A DNA stretch of 64,000 bases. Source: a virus. Positions 25,360 through 35,141 of this stretch are shown here, one piece after another. Under the pieces are notes generated by a model. That model was given only the letters and a program-made list of their open reading frames with translations, ran no database searches and was not told where the DNA came from. The translations under genes and the position numbers were made by a program. The stretch covers positions 62,001 to 126,000 of the IMG/VR virus record IMGVR_UViG_3300008954_000015. One strand, 5' to 3'. Position 1 is the first letter of the stretch. Every line of letters begins with the position of its first letter.

Positions 25360-28300
25360 ATGGCAAAAGCAACAGGCTCCATTACAATTAATGGAAATCC
25401 GGATACAGATGGAAGTACCGTTGTCGTCGACGATGGTCAAGGTACGATCCACAGTGAAGTCACGTTTAATACCAGAGACGGCCCCACAGACCACAATGTA
25501 ACGTCGAAGAACGCAAACTTGTTTACGACTTCAACGAATAGCACCTCTTCAAGTCGCCCTCAAATGTACTTGAGGATTGGTGGAGGTAACTGGTCGTACA
25601 ATAGTTTCGACGATGATTGGGGTATGGATGGAACCTACCCTGCAAAGCTGTGGATATCTGATACAGTAGGTAATAAAATATCTATTAGATTTTCCACTGC
25701 GACGTCAGGAACTTCCGGTTCAGCCGTCGATGATGCTTACAACAGTCAATCTCGTAAGATCTCGACTGGCGTATACGAAGTAACAGCCAATAACGGCGTT
25801 ACTGGTATTGTTGGTGGTATAATCTATGGTATCAAGGTTTGTATACAGGATGCTATTGATAATGATAGTTTCGACTTAACAGTTTTAGTTAAGAATGGCT
25901 CAAATGCAACACAGACGAGTACCACTCCCAGTACAAGTATGACTCAGTTATATTTGTACTCCCCGGAGAGTACAGACAGAGGTCCAGAACATGCCGGTAT
26001 ATCGGTTGGTCTGGATAGGCACAGCGGATCTTGGACAACCACATCTTCCGCTTCTGAGTATTTTGGTATTGCTGCTTATGCATCACATTCAGGGAGTAAT
26101 TATGCTATTACGAATTTGAATGCATATGATACAGTTGGCTATTGTTGGAAGGGTACTCCATATGAGGTTTCACATGGAGACTTAACAGCAGCAGAGATTG
26201 CTGATCAACTTAAAAAACTGATCAACGCATTGCCGATAGCGATTACAGCAACAGTTAGTTCGAATGTAGTTAGTTTAACGAACGATGCCCACGGAACGGG
26301 GGCTAATGTAACCATAACAACAAACGACTCTACTAATTTTGGTGTCTCTGGCATGTCCGGTGGCAGCGCACAAGGTGGAGGAGGAGGATCAACACAAATG
26401 GCAAGAACAATGCTAAACAACAACCGGCTAGCAATAACAACTGCTCTGTTACCGCAAGATATAAACGAGCAGAATACTCAAGCTGACCTAGGTAGCACCT
26501 CAATGGAGTGGGGCGACCTTTATATGGCTGATGGCAAGGCTATCAAACTTGGTCATGACCAAGAAGTTACGTTAACTCACGTTGCAGATACTGGTATTCT
26601 TTTGAATTCCAGCATGCAGCTCCAATTTGGTGATTCTGCAACTCATATTAAGCAGGTCTCTGACACCAACCTGGAGATTGAAGCAGATGGATCAGTTATT
26701 CTCGATGCGCCTGTTCTTGATCTTCAAGATGACGGAGTTATCGTTAAGTTTGGCGATGATTCGGATGTCACCTTGACACATATCGCAGATACAGGACTTC
26801 GTTTGAACTCAACAATGGCACTTCAGTTCAACGACGCATCACAATATATTTATGCTCCGTCAGCAACTGTGCTTGATATTCACGCTACTGATGAGGTAGA
26901 GATTACTGCAACTCTCTGTGATATTAATGCAAACCTGGATGTTTCAGGGACATATACCGGCGGCGGCCTGATGACCGTCGGCGGCAGTATTGTGATTCCA
27001 GACGCTGGCACAATTGGTTCCGCTTCGGACACTAACGCAATCGCTATTTCTAGTGGTGGTGTTGTTTCTGTTTCGGCCACCACTGACGCGTCCAGCTCAA
27101 CAAGCGGTGTCCTCACTGTTGCTGGTGGTATGGGTGTTGCTAAAAAGCTATACGTTGGTACAGACTTGGACGTTGACGGCACAGCCAATCTTGACATTGT
27201 TGATATTGATGGCGCTGTAGACATGGCAAGTACACTAACCATCGGCGGCGTTACCAAAGTCGGCTCTGCGGCTGGTAGTGGTGTAGATGCTTATCTTTAC
27301 ACTGCAGGCACAGCTGCTCATGTTGGTATTCAATGGGATGCTGATGGTGCGACAGAAGGTATGTTGATCGGTGGTGCAGATGATCACGGTGTGGACTTTA
27401 AGTTCTTCGGTGAATCAGCTGGTAAATTTGTTCACTGGGACATGTCTGGAGACGAGCTTGTTCTTGGTTCCTCTGCAAAGTTATCATTTAACGACGCTGC
27501 CGGCGACGAAACCATCCTTGCCTCAGCCGACGGTCACTTGGAGGTTAATGCAGGTACTACTCTCGATATGACTGCTCCGACTGTTGATATTAATGCGGCG
27601 ACAGCTGTCACTATCGATACCCCTGGTATTACGGTCACAGATTCAACCACAAGTAGTGCCACAGAGGGTGGATACATACGATTGGCATCAGACGACGGTG
27701 CCGCCTTGGCCGACGATCATCGACTAGGTGTAATTGAGTTCGCTGCCGCAGAGGACGGTTCGAGTACCATGACAGTAGGTGCAAGAATTGAAGCTATCGC
27801 TGATGCCACCTGGTCGGACACCGAGAACGGTGCAGCATTAGTTATGTATACAACAGACGGCAATGCTGCACAATCTGAAGTATTGAGGCTGGATAGTGAT
27901 AAGTTGGCAACTTTTGCCGGCGCCGTTACCGTAACAGGTGACCTTACGATCAACGGTACTACATCGACTGTCAACAGTACAGTTGTTACAATTGATGATC
28001 CAATCTTTACGTTGGGTGGTGATACAGCACCTAGTTCAGATGACAATAAAGACCGTGGTATTGAATTCCGTTATTACGATTCCGCTGCTAGAATTGGTTT
28101 TATGGGTTGGGATGATAGTGCAAGTGGTTTTACACTGCTTAGCGCTGCATCAAACAGCTCAGAAGTATTTTCTGGTACTGCTGCTCCATTAGTTATGGGC
28201 GGTTTGACAGCTACGACTATTGGTGCTACTGGCGCCTGTACTCTAGCCAGCTCTTCCGGTGTGACTACCATTGGTGCAACAACAGGTGCTACTGTTTCGG

Positions 28301-29913
28301 CAGCTGGTATTATAAATGTTAATAATGCGACTGATGCAACTTCTACTACTGACGGCTCACTTCAAACTGATGGTGGGTTAAGTGTCGCCAAAGCAATCTA
28401 TAACGGAACTTCCGTTGTTCTTGCTGCAGATTCTGGTACTGTAACAATGGGTGCAACAACAGGCGCGGTAGTAACAGCGGCTGGCATCCTAAATATTAAT
28501 AACCAAACTGATGCATCTTCGAAGACCGACGGTTCATTACAGACCGACGGTGGTTTGAGTGTTGCTAAAAAGGCTTATGTCGGTACTGGACTTACAGTTG
28601 AGGCTGGTGGTATTGAAGTTGATGCTGGTGATGTTAACATCGACAGCACTACTGCTGCTTCTAGTAAAACTACTGGTGCTCTCAAAGTTGCCGGTGGTAT
28701 CAGTGCTCAGCTGAAGGGTCACTTCGGTACTGGACTTACAACCGATTCTGGTGGTCTTACTGTGACTGCTGGTGGCGTTGAAGTTTCTGCTGGCCGTGTT
28801 CTCATTGATGATACAACTGATGCTACGACCACATCCGATGGCGCCCTCGTGGTCGCCGGCGGCATAAGTTGTGGTGAGGATGTCGTCATTGGTAATGATT
28901 TGGACCTGCTCTCTGACGGCGCGATCATGAACTTTGGCGCAGACCAAGATGTTAATCTAACCCATGTTCATGACACAGGTCTTCTGTTGAATAGCAGCCG
29001 CCAGCTCCAGTTTGGTGATTCTGCAACGCATATTAAGCAGGTTGCAGACGGCCAATTAGAAATGGAAGCTGATGTTGCTATTCAGCTTGATGCTCCGATT
29101 ATCGACTTTGAAGATGACGGTGTTGTTTTGCAGTTTGGTGATGGTGATGATGTCACCTTGACACATGTTCATGATGCAGGGCTTCGCGTGAACTCAACAA
29201 TGGCACTTCAGTTCCAAGATGCTGGCACCAAGATTTGGTCATCAGAAGATGGCCAGCTTGATCTCCAGTCTGACGGAACCATGGTAGACTCCATTCTTTT
29301 GAATGGTTCTGCTGGTGGCGTGAAGATAAATTCAGCACTAGATGGTAACGCCGCGGCGATTCACCTTGATTCGGCGTCAGGTCTTACTTTTGCAGGCGGT
29401 GATCAAGATGATTCAGTTTATTTTGAGAACAGTCCCATTCAGATGGAGCAAATTTCTGCACCTTCGACTACGACTGATAAGTTATATAACGTTTCTGGCG
29501 TTCTTTATTGGGCAGGCGCCCGTATTGGCGCACAAGCAGGGCACGGTATTAAGGATACCTCTGGTACCTTTTCCATAGTTTCAGTAGAGCATTCATTTAT
29601 GTCTGCATCTACTTCAGACTTTGTTACCGGCAATGTTGCGGTCGCTGGCGGCGCAGTGGCAAATACCTGTTCATTCACAGGCGCTGCTGGTCAAGCGCTC
29701 TCCGGTTCGATACAAGTCTACTTGAACGGTATGCTTCTTACACGCTCCGGATCAATCTCTGATAAGGGTATGTCAGCAGCGATGCAGGCAACCGCTTCGA
29801 GCTACTATGACTACCGTTTTGATAGTTTGTCTACCCCAACTAAGGTCTATCTGGAAGACTCATTGGACAGCGATGATGTTCTTACTGTTAGATTTATTGC
29901 AAGGTCGGACTAA
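25360..29913 (+). CDS. Long tail fibre / structural fibre protein
   Basis: This 1517-residue protein is rich in Thr, Ser, Gly, Asp and Ala, with repeating short beta-strands typical of fibrous receptor-binding proteins. Two repeat families are visible. One is a block of about 110 residues at about 404-515 and again at about 1199-1310 (LTHVADTG / LTHVHDTG, LQFGDSATHIKQV). The other comprises units around TDGSLQTDGGLSVAK and similar between about 985 and 1190. A beta-rich segment at about 247-345 resembles the inserts in the neck and sheath proteins. The C-terminal about 100 residues (VYLNGMLLTRSGSI...) are a likely tip or trimerisation domain. Receptor recognition is inferred. Confidence 0.75.
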   Translation: MAKATGSITINGNPDTDGSTVVVDDGQGTIHSEVTFNTRDGPTDHNVTSKNANLFTTSTNSTSSSRPQMYLRIGGGNWSYNSFDDDWGMDGTYPAKLWISDTVGNKISIRFSTATSGTSGSAVDDAYNSQSRKISTGVYEVTANNGVTGIVGGIIYGIKVCIQDAIDNDSFDLTVLVKNGSNATQTSTTPSTSMTQLYLYSPESTDRGPEHAGISVGLDRHSGSWTTTSSASEYFGIAAYASHSGSNYAITNLNAYDTVGYCWKGTPYEVSHGDLTAAEIADQLKKLINALPIAITATVSSNVVSLTNDAHGTGANVTITTNDSTNFGVSGMSGGSAQGGGGGSTQMARTMLNNNRLAITTALLPQDINEQNTQADLGSTSMEWGDLYMADGKAIKLGHDQEVTLTHVADTGILLNSSMQLQFGDSATHIKQVSDTNLEIEADGSVILDAPVLDLQDDGVIVKFGDDSDVTLTHIADTGLRLNSTMALQFNDASQYIYAPSATVLDIHATDEVEITATLCDINANLDVSGTYTGGGLMTVGGSIVIPDAGTIGSASDTNAIAISSGGVVSVSATTDASSSTSGVLTVAGGMGVAKKLYVGTDLDVDGTANLDIVDIDGAVDMASTLTIGGVTKVGSAAGSGVDAYLYTAGTAAHVGIQWDADGATEGMLIGGADDHGVDFKFFGESAGKFVHWDMSGDELVLGSSAKLSFNDAAGDETILASADGHLEVNAGTTLDMTAPTVDINAATAVTIDTPGITVTDSTTSSATEGGYIRLASDDGAALADDHRLGVIEFAAAEDGSSTMTVGARIEAIADATWSDTENGAALVMYTTDGNAAQSEVLRLDSDKLATFAGAVTVTGDLTINGTTSTVNSTVVTIDDPIFTLGGDTAPSSDDNKDRGIEFRYYDSAARIGFMGWDDSASGFTLLSAASNSSEVFSGTAAPLVMGGLTATTIGATGACTLASSSGVTTIGATTGATVSAAGIINVNNATDATSTTDGSLQTDGGLSVAKAIYNGTSVVLAADSGTVTMGATTGAVVTAAGILNINNQTDASSKTDGSLQTDGGLSVAKKAYVGTGLTVEAGGIEVDAGDVNIDSTTAASSKTTGALKVAGGISAQLKGHFGTGLTTDSGGLTVTAGGVEVSAGRVLIDDTTDATTTSDGALVVAGGISCGEDVVIGNDLDLLSDGAIMNFGADQDVNLTHVHDTGLLLNSSRQLQFGDSATHIKQVADGQLEMEADVAIQLDAPIIDFEDDGVVLQFGDGDDVTLTHVHDAGLRVNSTMALQFQDAGTKIWSSEDGQLDLQSDGTMVDSILLNGSAGGVKINSALDGNAAAIHLDSASGLTFAGGDQDDSVYFENSPIQMEQISAPSTTTDKLYNVSGVLYWAGARIGAQAGHGIKDTSGTFSIVSVEHSFMSASTSDFVTGNVAVAGGAVANTCSFTGAAGQALSGSIQVYLNGMLLTRSGSISDKGMSAAMQATASSYYDYRFDSLSTPTKVYLEDSLDSDDVLTVRFIARSD

Positions 29914-29934
29914 TAATCTGCCTTGTTAAGATCG

Positions 29935-29960
29935 AGGGGGGCTCCGGCCCCCCTTTTTTT
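29935..29960 (+). terminator. Strong rho-independent terminator after fibre gene
   Basis: A 7-bp stem GGGGGGC / GCCCCCC with a TCCG loop is followed by seven T's. Confidence 0.9.
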
Positions 29961-29981
29961 AATTTCTTTTTAGATAAGACC

Positions 29982-29996
29982 AAACTATTTATATTA
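29982..29996 (+). promoter_or_regulatory. Candidate late-control element AAACTATTTATATTA
   Basis: Directly downstream of the fibre terminator and 53 bases before the sheath gene. Best match to the shared element. Confidence 0.45.
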
Positions 29997-30048
29997 CGTA
30001 AGGTTATTTTAATTTTAGTTATCCCATTTAATCGAGGAGATAAATTAT

Positions 30049-33000
30049 ATGTCAGCTAGAAAATTTAAGTTTGTATCGCCAGGAATCTTTCTAAAAGAGA
30101 TAGATCAGTCACAGATCCCTGCAGATGCCCCCGCCATTGGCCCGGTAATAATAGGTCGCACAGAGCATGGCCCAGCGATGCGGCCATATAGGGTTAGATC
30201 TTTTGATGAATTTGTGAGAGTATTTGGCGGCCCTACGCCTGGCTGTCAGGGTGAAGATATCTGGCGAAACGGCGGAGCTAGTTTAGCACCGACCTATGCT
30301 GCATATGCTGCGCAAGCATATTTAACGGCAGACATAGATGTCCCGGTTAATATTGTTAGACTTTTAGGGATCAAGCATCCAGAGGCAACTGACGCCGGCG
30401 AAGCCGGGTGGGAATCCAGCCAGGCATGGGGTATGTTTACATATAGATCTTCATCCCTCGGTACTGATCTGACTGCACCCGATATGCGCCTAGCTGCTGT
30501 ATTCTATGGAGACTCAGCCTTGACAGCAAGCCTTGTGGGTATCCAAGCCCACAAGGCGGGCACGAACGCTGAACTAACTGCAAGCCAGATAGGTATTAAG
30601 GCAGGTGCCAATGATAAATTTAAGATTAGATTTTCAAACGGGACAACAACTACTTCTCCTTATACGATCTCGTTTAACCCTAGTAATACAGATTTCGTTA
30701 GAAGCGTCTTGAACACCAATCCTGTTTTGAATAATTCTACAATTTCTTCTCCAAGGTCTGGATCATTGGAGCAGGCCTACTGGCTAGCGCATTCGTTTGA
30801 AGATACGGCACTTGTTCATTCTTCAAGTGCTGATACGAATCACTTGTGTGGAATCACAATACCTCTTCAGACCACCACCGCAGCAGGTTCTAAGACTCAC
30901 ATGGGTGATTTCAATGAAGAGGCCCGTGCCGCTCGCTCAGGGTGGATTTTCTCTCAAGATATGGGAGTCTCTGGTTCGTTTAATCCGATGTCCACAACAA
31001 ATGCCCCACAAAAATTATTTAGATTTGTTTCGCTTCATGAAGGGGAGGACATATCTCGAAGATACAAAGTTTCAATCGAAGACATAAGGCTTCCAGATGC
31101 CAATGCTGTTAATCCTTACGGTTCTTTCACGGTTAGTATCAGAAGGACGCAGGATAGAGATGATAACAAGCATGGAGTAGTAGAAACTTTCACTGGATGC
31201 AGCTTAAATCCAAATTCATCAGATTATATTGCAAGAAGGATAGGAGATACTTACCATTCGTGGGACAACTTCGAGCAAAGGTATAAACATTATGGAAATT
31301 ATAAAAACATTTCAGAGGTCGTTCGCATCGAGATGAATAATGATGTAGACTCTGGTATGGCTGAACCCTCTTTGGTGCCTTTCGGGTTCTTGGGTCCAAT
31401 AAAGCCAATTGATTTTTCTCAATCTGTTGGCTCGGCTGTGAACACAAAATGGATTAATTTCAATCCTCCCGCAAGAGCATCCGCTACGATTATGGTTGAT
31501 ACTGCCAGCGGCTGGTCAACGACGCCCCTCACATTAATATTAACAAACTCTGACGGTACATCTGTTACTTTTACAGTTCAAGGTGGCGTCAATGATTACT
31601 CCGCGGCCAACAGAACAGGCAACATTAGACTCACGGGAATAAATGGCAACAAGGCGACGCTCGCTGATAACTTTAAATCAGCGCTTGACCTGGCCGTTTT
31701 GGTCGGCCACCTAGACATGACAGTTTCCGCGCCAGCCAGCGACGGGGCCGCGGCCACAGTTATCACACTAACTCAACTCACATCAGGTGCCCCAGGCAAT
31801 AAGCCGATTGGAGGCACAGCCGTCAGCGGCGATAAAGTGAAAGTCAACCAGACATCTGCCGGCGGAGCCCAAGGCGAAAAGACTTTTGTATCAGGGGTGG
31901 GCGCGCGCCAAACATACCATGTCGCACCCGCTTTGGACATGCATAATAGTACTCCTAAATTTGTGTGGCCTAAGATGCAAACTGTTGCGACTGGAAATGT
32001 CGAACAATTAGAGACAACTTATTTTGGCTTTACTCCTCACGACCTAACAGTTGCTGGTGAGATAGTCGGCGCCCGGACTTTTAATGATGCTTATAAAGAT
32101 TATATTCGTATGCTGCCAAAAGATCTTTTGGATGCAGACGGCATCTTAAGCAGTTCAGACGTTGAGAAAGAGTATTCTTGGGCGTTTAGCTTGGATGACG
32201 TGATCCTTACTTCGTCTATTAACGGCCTCCCTTCTCTTGGTGGGGTTACACCCACATCGGTCTACTATGCTTCTGGCTCCCGCGCGACATATCACCCTGA
32301 CGACTCTTCTTATACTGCTCGAGCTTCGGCAAGAGATCTGTTGAGAATGGGGGTAAACCAGTTCACTCTCCCGTTGGTGGGTGGTTTTGATGGCACAAAC
32401 ATAAAAGAGGCTGATCCATTTAACAACACAGCGTTGGGAGACTCTACTTCCACGTCGAAAAATAATTACGCTTGGGCATCCGTCGAACGCGCTATTCTGT
32501 CAGTCAGGGATCCAGAGGTGGTTGAATGCAATGTCATGGCGGCCCCTGGTATCACAAATGAGGCTCTTGCGAATAAGCTTGTTTCCGTTGCAGAATCAAG
32601 GGCTGACACTTTGGCAATAATTGACTTACCTAACGTGTTTATCCCTCCTCACGAGGCGAAAAAGGATAGCTTTAAGAATCGCCTAGGAACCACTGCAAAG
32701 CAGGCAGCCAGAGATTTGAAGGAGAGAGGGCTAAGTTCTAGTTACGGCTGCGCTTATTATCCTTGGGTTAAGGTGGCGGATACGCTGTCAGATGCTCAAG
32801 TTTGGCTGCCCCCTTCTGTAATAGCTTTGGGTGTCTTCGGGTATACAGAGGAGAGGGATGAGATCTGGTTTGCCCCCGCAGGCTTCAACCGCGGCGGCTT
32901 AAACCAGGGTAATGCGGGCCTTCCGGTCTTAAATGTGTCAGAACACTTGAGCTCGAAAGAGCGCGACGTTCTATATGATGCCCAAGTTAATCCAATAGCC

Positions 33001-33384
33001 AAGTTCCCATCGGAAGGTCTGGTGGTCTTTGGCCAAAAGACCCTGCAACAAACAAGCTCTGCACTTGATAGGATAAATGTTAGAAGGCTTTTGATCTACG
33101 TGAAGAAGGAAGTTTCAAAAATCGCCTCGACACTACTTTTCGATCAAAATGTTCAGGCAACCTGGAACAGGTTCTTGGGCAAGGTAAATCCATTCTTAAG
33201 CAGTGTCAAGAGTAGGCTTGGGTTGTCGGACTTTAAAGTTATATTGGACGACTCTACGACAACTCCGGACCTAATAGATAGAAACATAATGTATGCTAAA
33301 ATATTCCTAAAACCTGCTCGCGCCATTGAGTTTATTGCTATTGATTTTATTATCACCAGTACAGGAGCTTCTTTTGAGGATTAA
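30049..33384 (+). CDS. Tail sheath protein (T4 gp18-like), enlarged
   Basis: This 1111-residue contractile sheath subunit starts at ATG 30049 behind GAGGAG. The N-terminus (FVSPGIFLKEIDQSQIP, then APAIGPVIIGRTEHGPAM) and the C-terminus (VRRLLIYVKKEVSK, NRFLGKVNPFL, FIAIDFIIT) are typical of T4-type sheaths and form the conserved inner domain. T4 gp18 has 659 residues; here the outward part is expanded. One insert at about 477-600 has LTLILTNSDGTSVTFTV and VITLTQLTSGAPGNK, matching the neck insert. The tail tube gene follows at once, as in T4. Confidence 0.9.
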   Translation: MSARKFKFVSPGIFLKEIDQSQIPADAPAIGPVIIGRTEHGPAMRPYRVRSFDEFVRVFGGPTPGCQGEDIWRNGGASLAPTYAAYAAQAYLTADIDVPVNIVRLLGIKHPEATDAGEAGWESSQAWGMFTYRSSSLGTDLTAPDMRLAAVFYGDSALTASLVGIQAHKAGTNAELTASQIGIKAGANDKFKIRFSNGTTTTSPYTISFNPSNTDFVRSVLNTNPVLNNSTISSPRSGSLEQAYWLAHSFEDTALVHSSSADTNHLCGITIPLQTTTAAGSKTHMGDFNEEARAARSGWIFSQDMGVSGSFNPMSTTNAPQKLFRFVSLHEGEDISRRYKVSIEDIRLPDANAVNPYGSFTVSIRRTQDRDDNKHGVVETFTGCSLNPNSSDYIARRIGDTYHSWDNFEQRYKHYGNYKNISEVVRIEMNNDVDSGMAEPSLVPFGFLGPIKPIDFSQSVGSAVNTKWINFNPPARASATIMVDTASGWSTTPLTLILTNSDGTSVTFTVQGGVNDYSAANRTGNIRLTGINGNKATLADNFKSALDLAVLVGHLDMTVSAPASDGAAATVITLTQLTSGAPGNKPIGGTAVSGDKVKVNQTSAGGAQGEKTFVSGVGARQTYHVAPALDMHNSTPKFVWPKMQTVATGNVEQLETTYFGFTPHDLTVAGEIVGARTFNDAYKDYIRMLPKDLLDADGILSSSDVEKEYSWAFSLDDVILTSSINGLPSLGGVTPTSVYYASGSRATYHPDDSSYTARASARDLLRMGVNQFTLPLVGGFDGTNIKEADPFNNTALGDSTSTSKNNYAWASVERAILSVRDPEVVECNVMAAPGITNEALANKLVSVAESRADTLAIIDLPNVFIPPHEAKKDSFKNRLGTTAKQAARDLKERGLSSSYGCAYYPWVKVADTLSDAQVWLPPSVIALGVFGYTEERDEIWFAPAGFNRGGLNQGNAGLPVLNVSEHLSSKERDVLYDAQVNPIAKFPSEGLVVFGQKTLQQTSSALDRINVRRLLIYVKKEVSKIASTLLFDQNVQATWNRFLGKVNPFLSSVKSRLGLSDFKVILDDSTTTPDLIDRNIMYAKIFLKPARAIEFIAIDFIITSTGASFED

Positions 33385-33411
33385 AAAAATATTTTAAACT
33401 AATTAATAAGT

Positions 33412-33429
33412 GAGTTATAATTATAACTC
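33412..33429 (+). repeat. Perfect 18-bp palindrome before tube gene
   Basis: GAGTTATAATTATAACTC is exactly self-complementary and ends 4 bases before the AGGAGA of the tube gene. It could be an operator-type site or an mRNA hairpin. Confidence 0.7.
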
Positions 33430-33448
33430 TAATAGGAGATCTAATAAT

Positions 33449-34084
33449 ATGCCATTTTGGAGCGAAATCAGCATAGAGCCAAAAAGAAAATTTAGATGGT
33501 TACTCTATTTTTCTGGCCTACCACAGTTTGTAGTTAAGTCGGTATCTAAGCCAAAGTTCAACATTGGATCTCAGACTCATGATTTTTTAAACTATAAGTT
33601 TAATTACCCTGGAAAGGTGGAGTGGCAGTCGCTAAGCATGACGTTGGTCGACCCAGTCCAGCCGGATGCAGTCAAAAGTTTTATGCAGATTTTGGAGAAT
33701 TCGGGATATCAGATGCCAGATGACTTTGTAACAGCAGCCACAGGACAGTCCGCATTGGGGGGAATCAAGTCTATAACAAAACAATCTATGGTTACATCAT
33801 TGGGCGGAGAGATACAAATAGTTCAGCTTGCTTCCCGCGCAAGGCCAGAAACTGACGGCCCCGCAGGGATAATGCGACCAGTAGAAAAGTGGACAGTCCA
33901 CAATCCAATAATTACATCAGTTGATTTTGATGATCTGGATTATGGTAACGAAGAAATAATGAATATTAAAATCGAAATGAAGTATGATTGGGCAAACCTT
34001 GATCGCTCACCAGCCGGAGGCGGTTGGAATACTTTTAATTTAGAGTCGCCCAACTCTAATATAAATGATTTTACGGGCGAGTAA
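33449..34084 (+). CDS. Tail tube protein (T4 gp19-like)
   Basis: This 211-residue protein starts at ATG 33449, 9 bases after AGGAGA; a GTG at 33410 lies before the SD and inside the palindrome, so is unlikely. Typical tube features are the opening region (KRKFRWLLYFSGLPQFVVKSV) and a strand with VEWQSLSMTLVDP. The C-terminal half has VDFDDLDYGNEEIMNIKIEM, the conserved end of T4-like tubes. Size is near T4 gp19 (163) with a modest extension. It sits directly after the sheath. Confidence 0.87.
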   Translation: MPFWSEISIEPKRKFRWLLYFSGLPQFVVKSVSKPKFNIGSQTHDFLNYKFNYPGKVEWQSLSMTLVDPVQPDAVKSFMQILENSGYQMPDDFVTAATGQSALGGIKSITKQSMVTSLGGEIQIVQLASRARPETDGPAGIMRPVEKWTVHNPIITSVDFDDLDYGNEEIMNIKIEMKYDWANLDRSPAGGGWNTFNLESPNSNINDFTGE

Positions 34085-34107
34085 TATTAGACAAAGCAGA
34101 GGAGTGA

Positions 34108-34971
34108 ATGTCTAGAAATAATTCGAAGAGGCTACAAGCTTCTTCTGTAAACGAAGTGCCAGTTGAGGCAATGTCACCTCACCCGCCGCACACAACCGCG
34201 AATCTAATTGGAGATATCTCTTTAGTTGTGCCTACTCAAACTGTAGAACTCCCATCAAGAGGAATGTTCTACAAGGAAGGCACCAGTCTATTCGGGAAAG
34301 AATCAATAGAAATAAAAGCCCTCACAGCAAAAGAGGAAGATATATTATCGTCTGCAGAATACCTAAAAGCAGGGACAGTTTTTGATAAACTGTTGGACAG
34401 CATAATAATAGATAAGACGATAGACCATACAGAGCTTTTATCGGGAGACAAGAATGCTCTCCTTATCGCAGCTAGAGTTTCGGGTTATGGTCCGGAGTAT
34501 CTTGTTACAAAGGAGTGCCCTCACTGTAACAAAGAGTGTGAATTTACCTATGATCTTACGATCGCAAAACCAGAAGAAGAGACTCTAGATGAAGTGGAGT
34601 TTAGGGAGGGTCTGTTTTGGACACATTTACCTAAATCGAATATTTCAATTGGTTTTAGGTTGATGACCGGCAAAGATCGGAAGTTCTTGGATAGTCAGGC
34701 AGAGAAAAAAGGAAAATTAAACTTAGAAACCACACAGTTGTTAGATTTTTTGAGATATGTTATTGTTGAAGCTGGTGGCTCCCGAGATCCACAGCTGTTG
34801 AATCAGTTTGTTGAGATAATGCCTGCTCTAGATTCTAGAAAATTAAGAAAAACGTATAATGAAGTCATGCCAGACTTGGATACTAAACAAAGTTTAGTGT
34901 GTAGCTCTTGTTCCCGGGAACATGAAAGCGAGGTATGGTTTGGCTTAAACTTTTTTTGGCCTGACGTCTAA
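34108..34971 (+). CDS. T4 gp26-like protein, probable tail assembly chaperone
   Basis: This 287-residue protein lies between tube and tape-measure genes, where tail assembly chaperones are encoded. The conserved-looking N-part has VELPSRGMFY and IKALTAKEEDIL, seen in T4-type gp26/hub-assembly proteins. Two Cys pairs suggest a zinc site: CPHCNKEC (137-144) and CSSC (265-268). A run of seven T's (34951-34957) near the 3' end and an open +1 frame downstream suggest programmed frameshifting into the next ORF. It may therefore make a second, longer product. Confidence 0.65.
   Translation: MSRNNSKRLQASSVNEVPVEAMSPHPPHTTANLIGDISLVVPTQTVELPSRGMFYKEGTSLFGKESIEIKALTAKEEDILSSAEYLKAGTVFDKLLDSIIIDKTIDHTELLSGDKNALLIAARVSGYGPEYLVTKECPHCNKECEFTYDLTIAKPEEETLDEVEFREGLFWTHLPKSNISIGFRLMTGKDRKFLDSQAEKKGKLNLETTQLLDFLRYVIVEAGGSRDPQLLNQFVEIMPALDSRKLRKTYNEVMPDLDTKQSLVCSSCSREHESEVWFGLNFFWPDV
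34951..34957 (+). other. Candidate programmed frameshift site (T7)
   Basis: TTT TTT T in the zero frame, six codons before the stop. A +1 (or -2) shift continues through GGC CTG ACG TCT AAA TAT into the 48-codon ORF at 34976. The -1 frame stops within two codons. Paired chaperone products made by frameshift are well known just upstream of tape-measure genes. Confidence 0.4.
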
Positions 34972-34975
34972 ATAT

Positions 34976-35122
34976 ATGGAGTCTGTTTATGAGCAGATCT
35001 TTTACCTTAAAACTGTTGGAAATTGGCAATTCCTAGAAGCATACACTCTACCAATACCTCTCCGCGATTGGTTTTTTAAGAAACTAGTAGAATTTAAAAC
35101 CCCCCCTGAACAAAAAACTTAA
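34976..35122 (+). CDS. Short ORF, probable frameshifted C-terminus of tail chaperone
   Basis: This 48-residue frame (MESVYEQIFYLKTVG, ..., LEAYTLPIPLRDWFF) starts 5 bases after the preceding stop, with no SD sequence. The pattern of a helix YEQIFYL, a middle LPI-LRDWF segment and a charged end is like the short second chaperone domain found in many T4-type marine phages. It could be read as a separate gene, by reinitiation at ATG 34976, or as a fusion extension. The lack of an SD favours frameshift or coupling. Confidence 0.55.
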   Translation: MESVYEQIFYLKTVGNWQFLEAYTLPIPLRDWFFKKLVEFKTPPEQKT

Positions 35123-35141
35123 GCTTGCTGATAATTAGTGT

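Noticed and set aside
34951-34975. -1 frameshift in the tail chaperone gene
   Set aside because: The -1 frame meets TGA after two codons. Only +1 or -2 leads into the downstream ORF.
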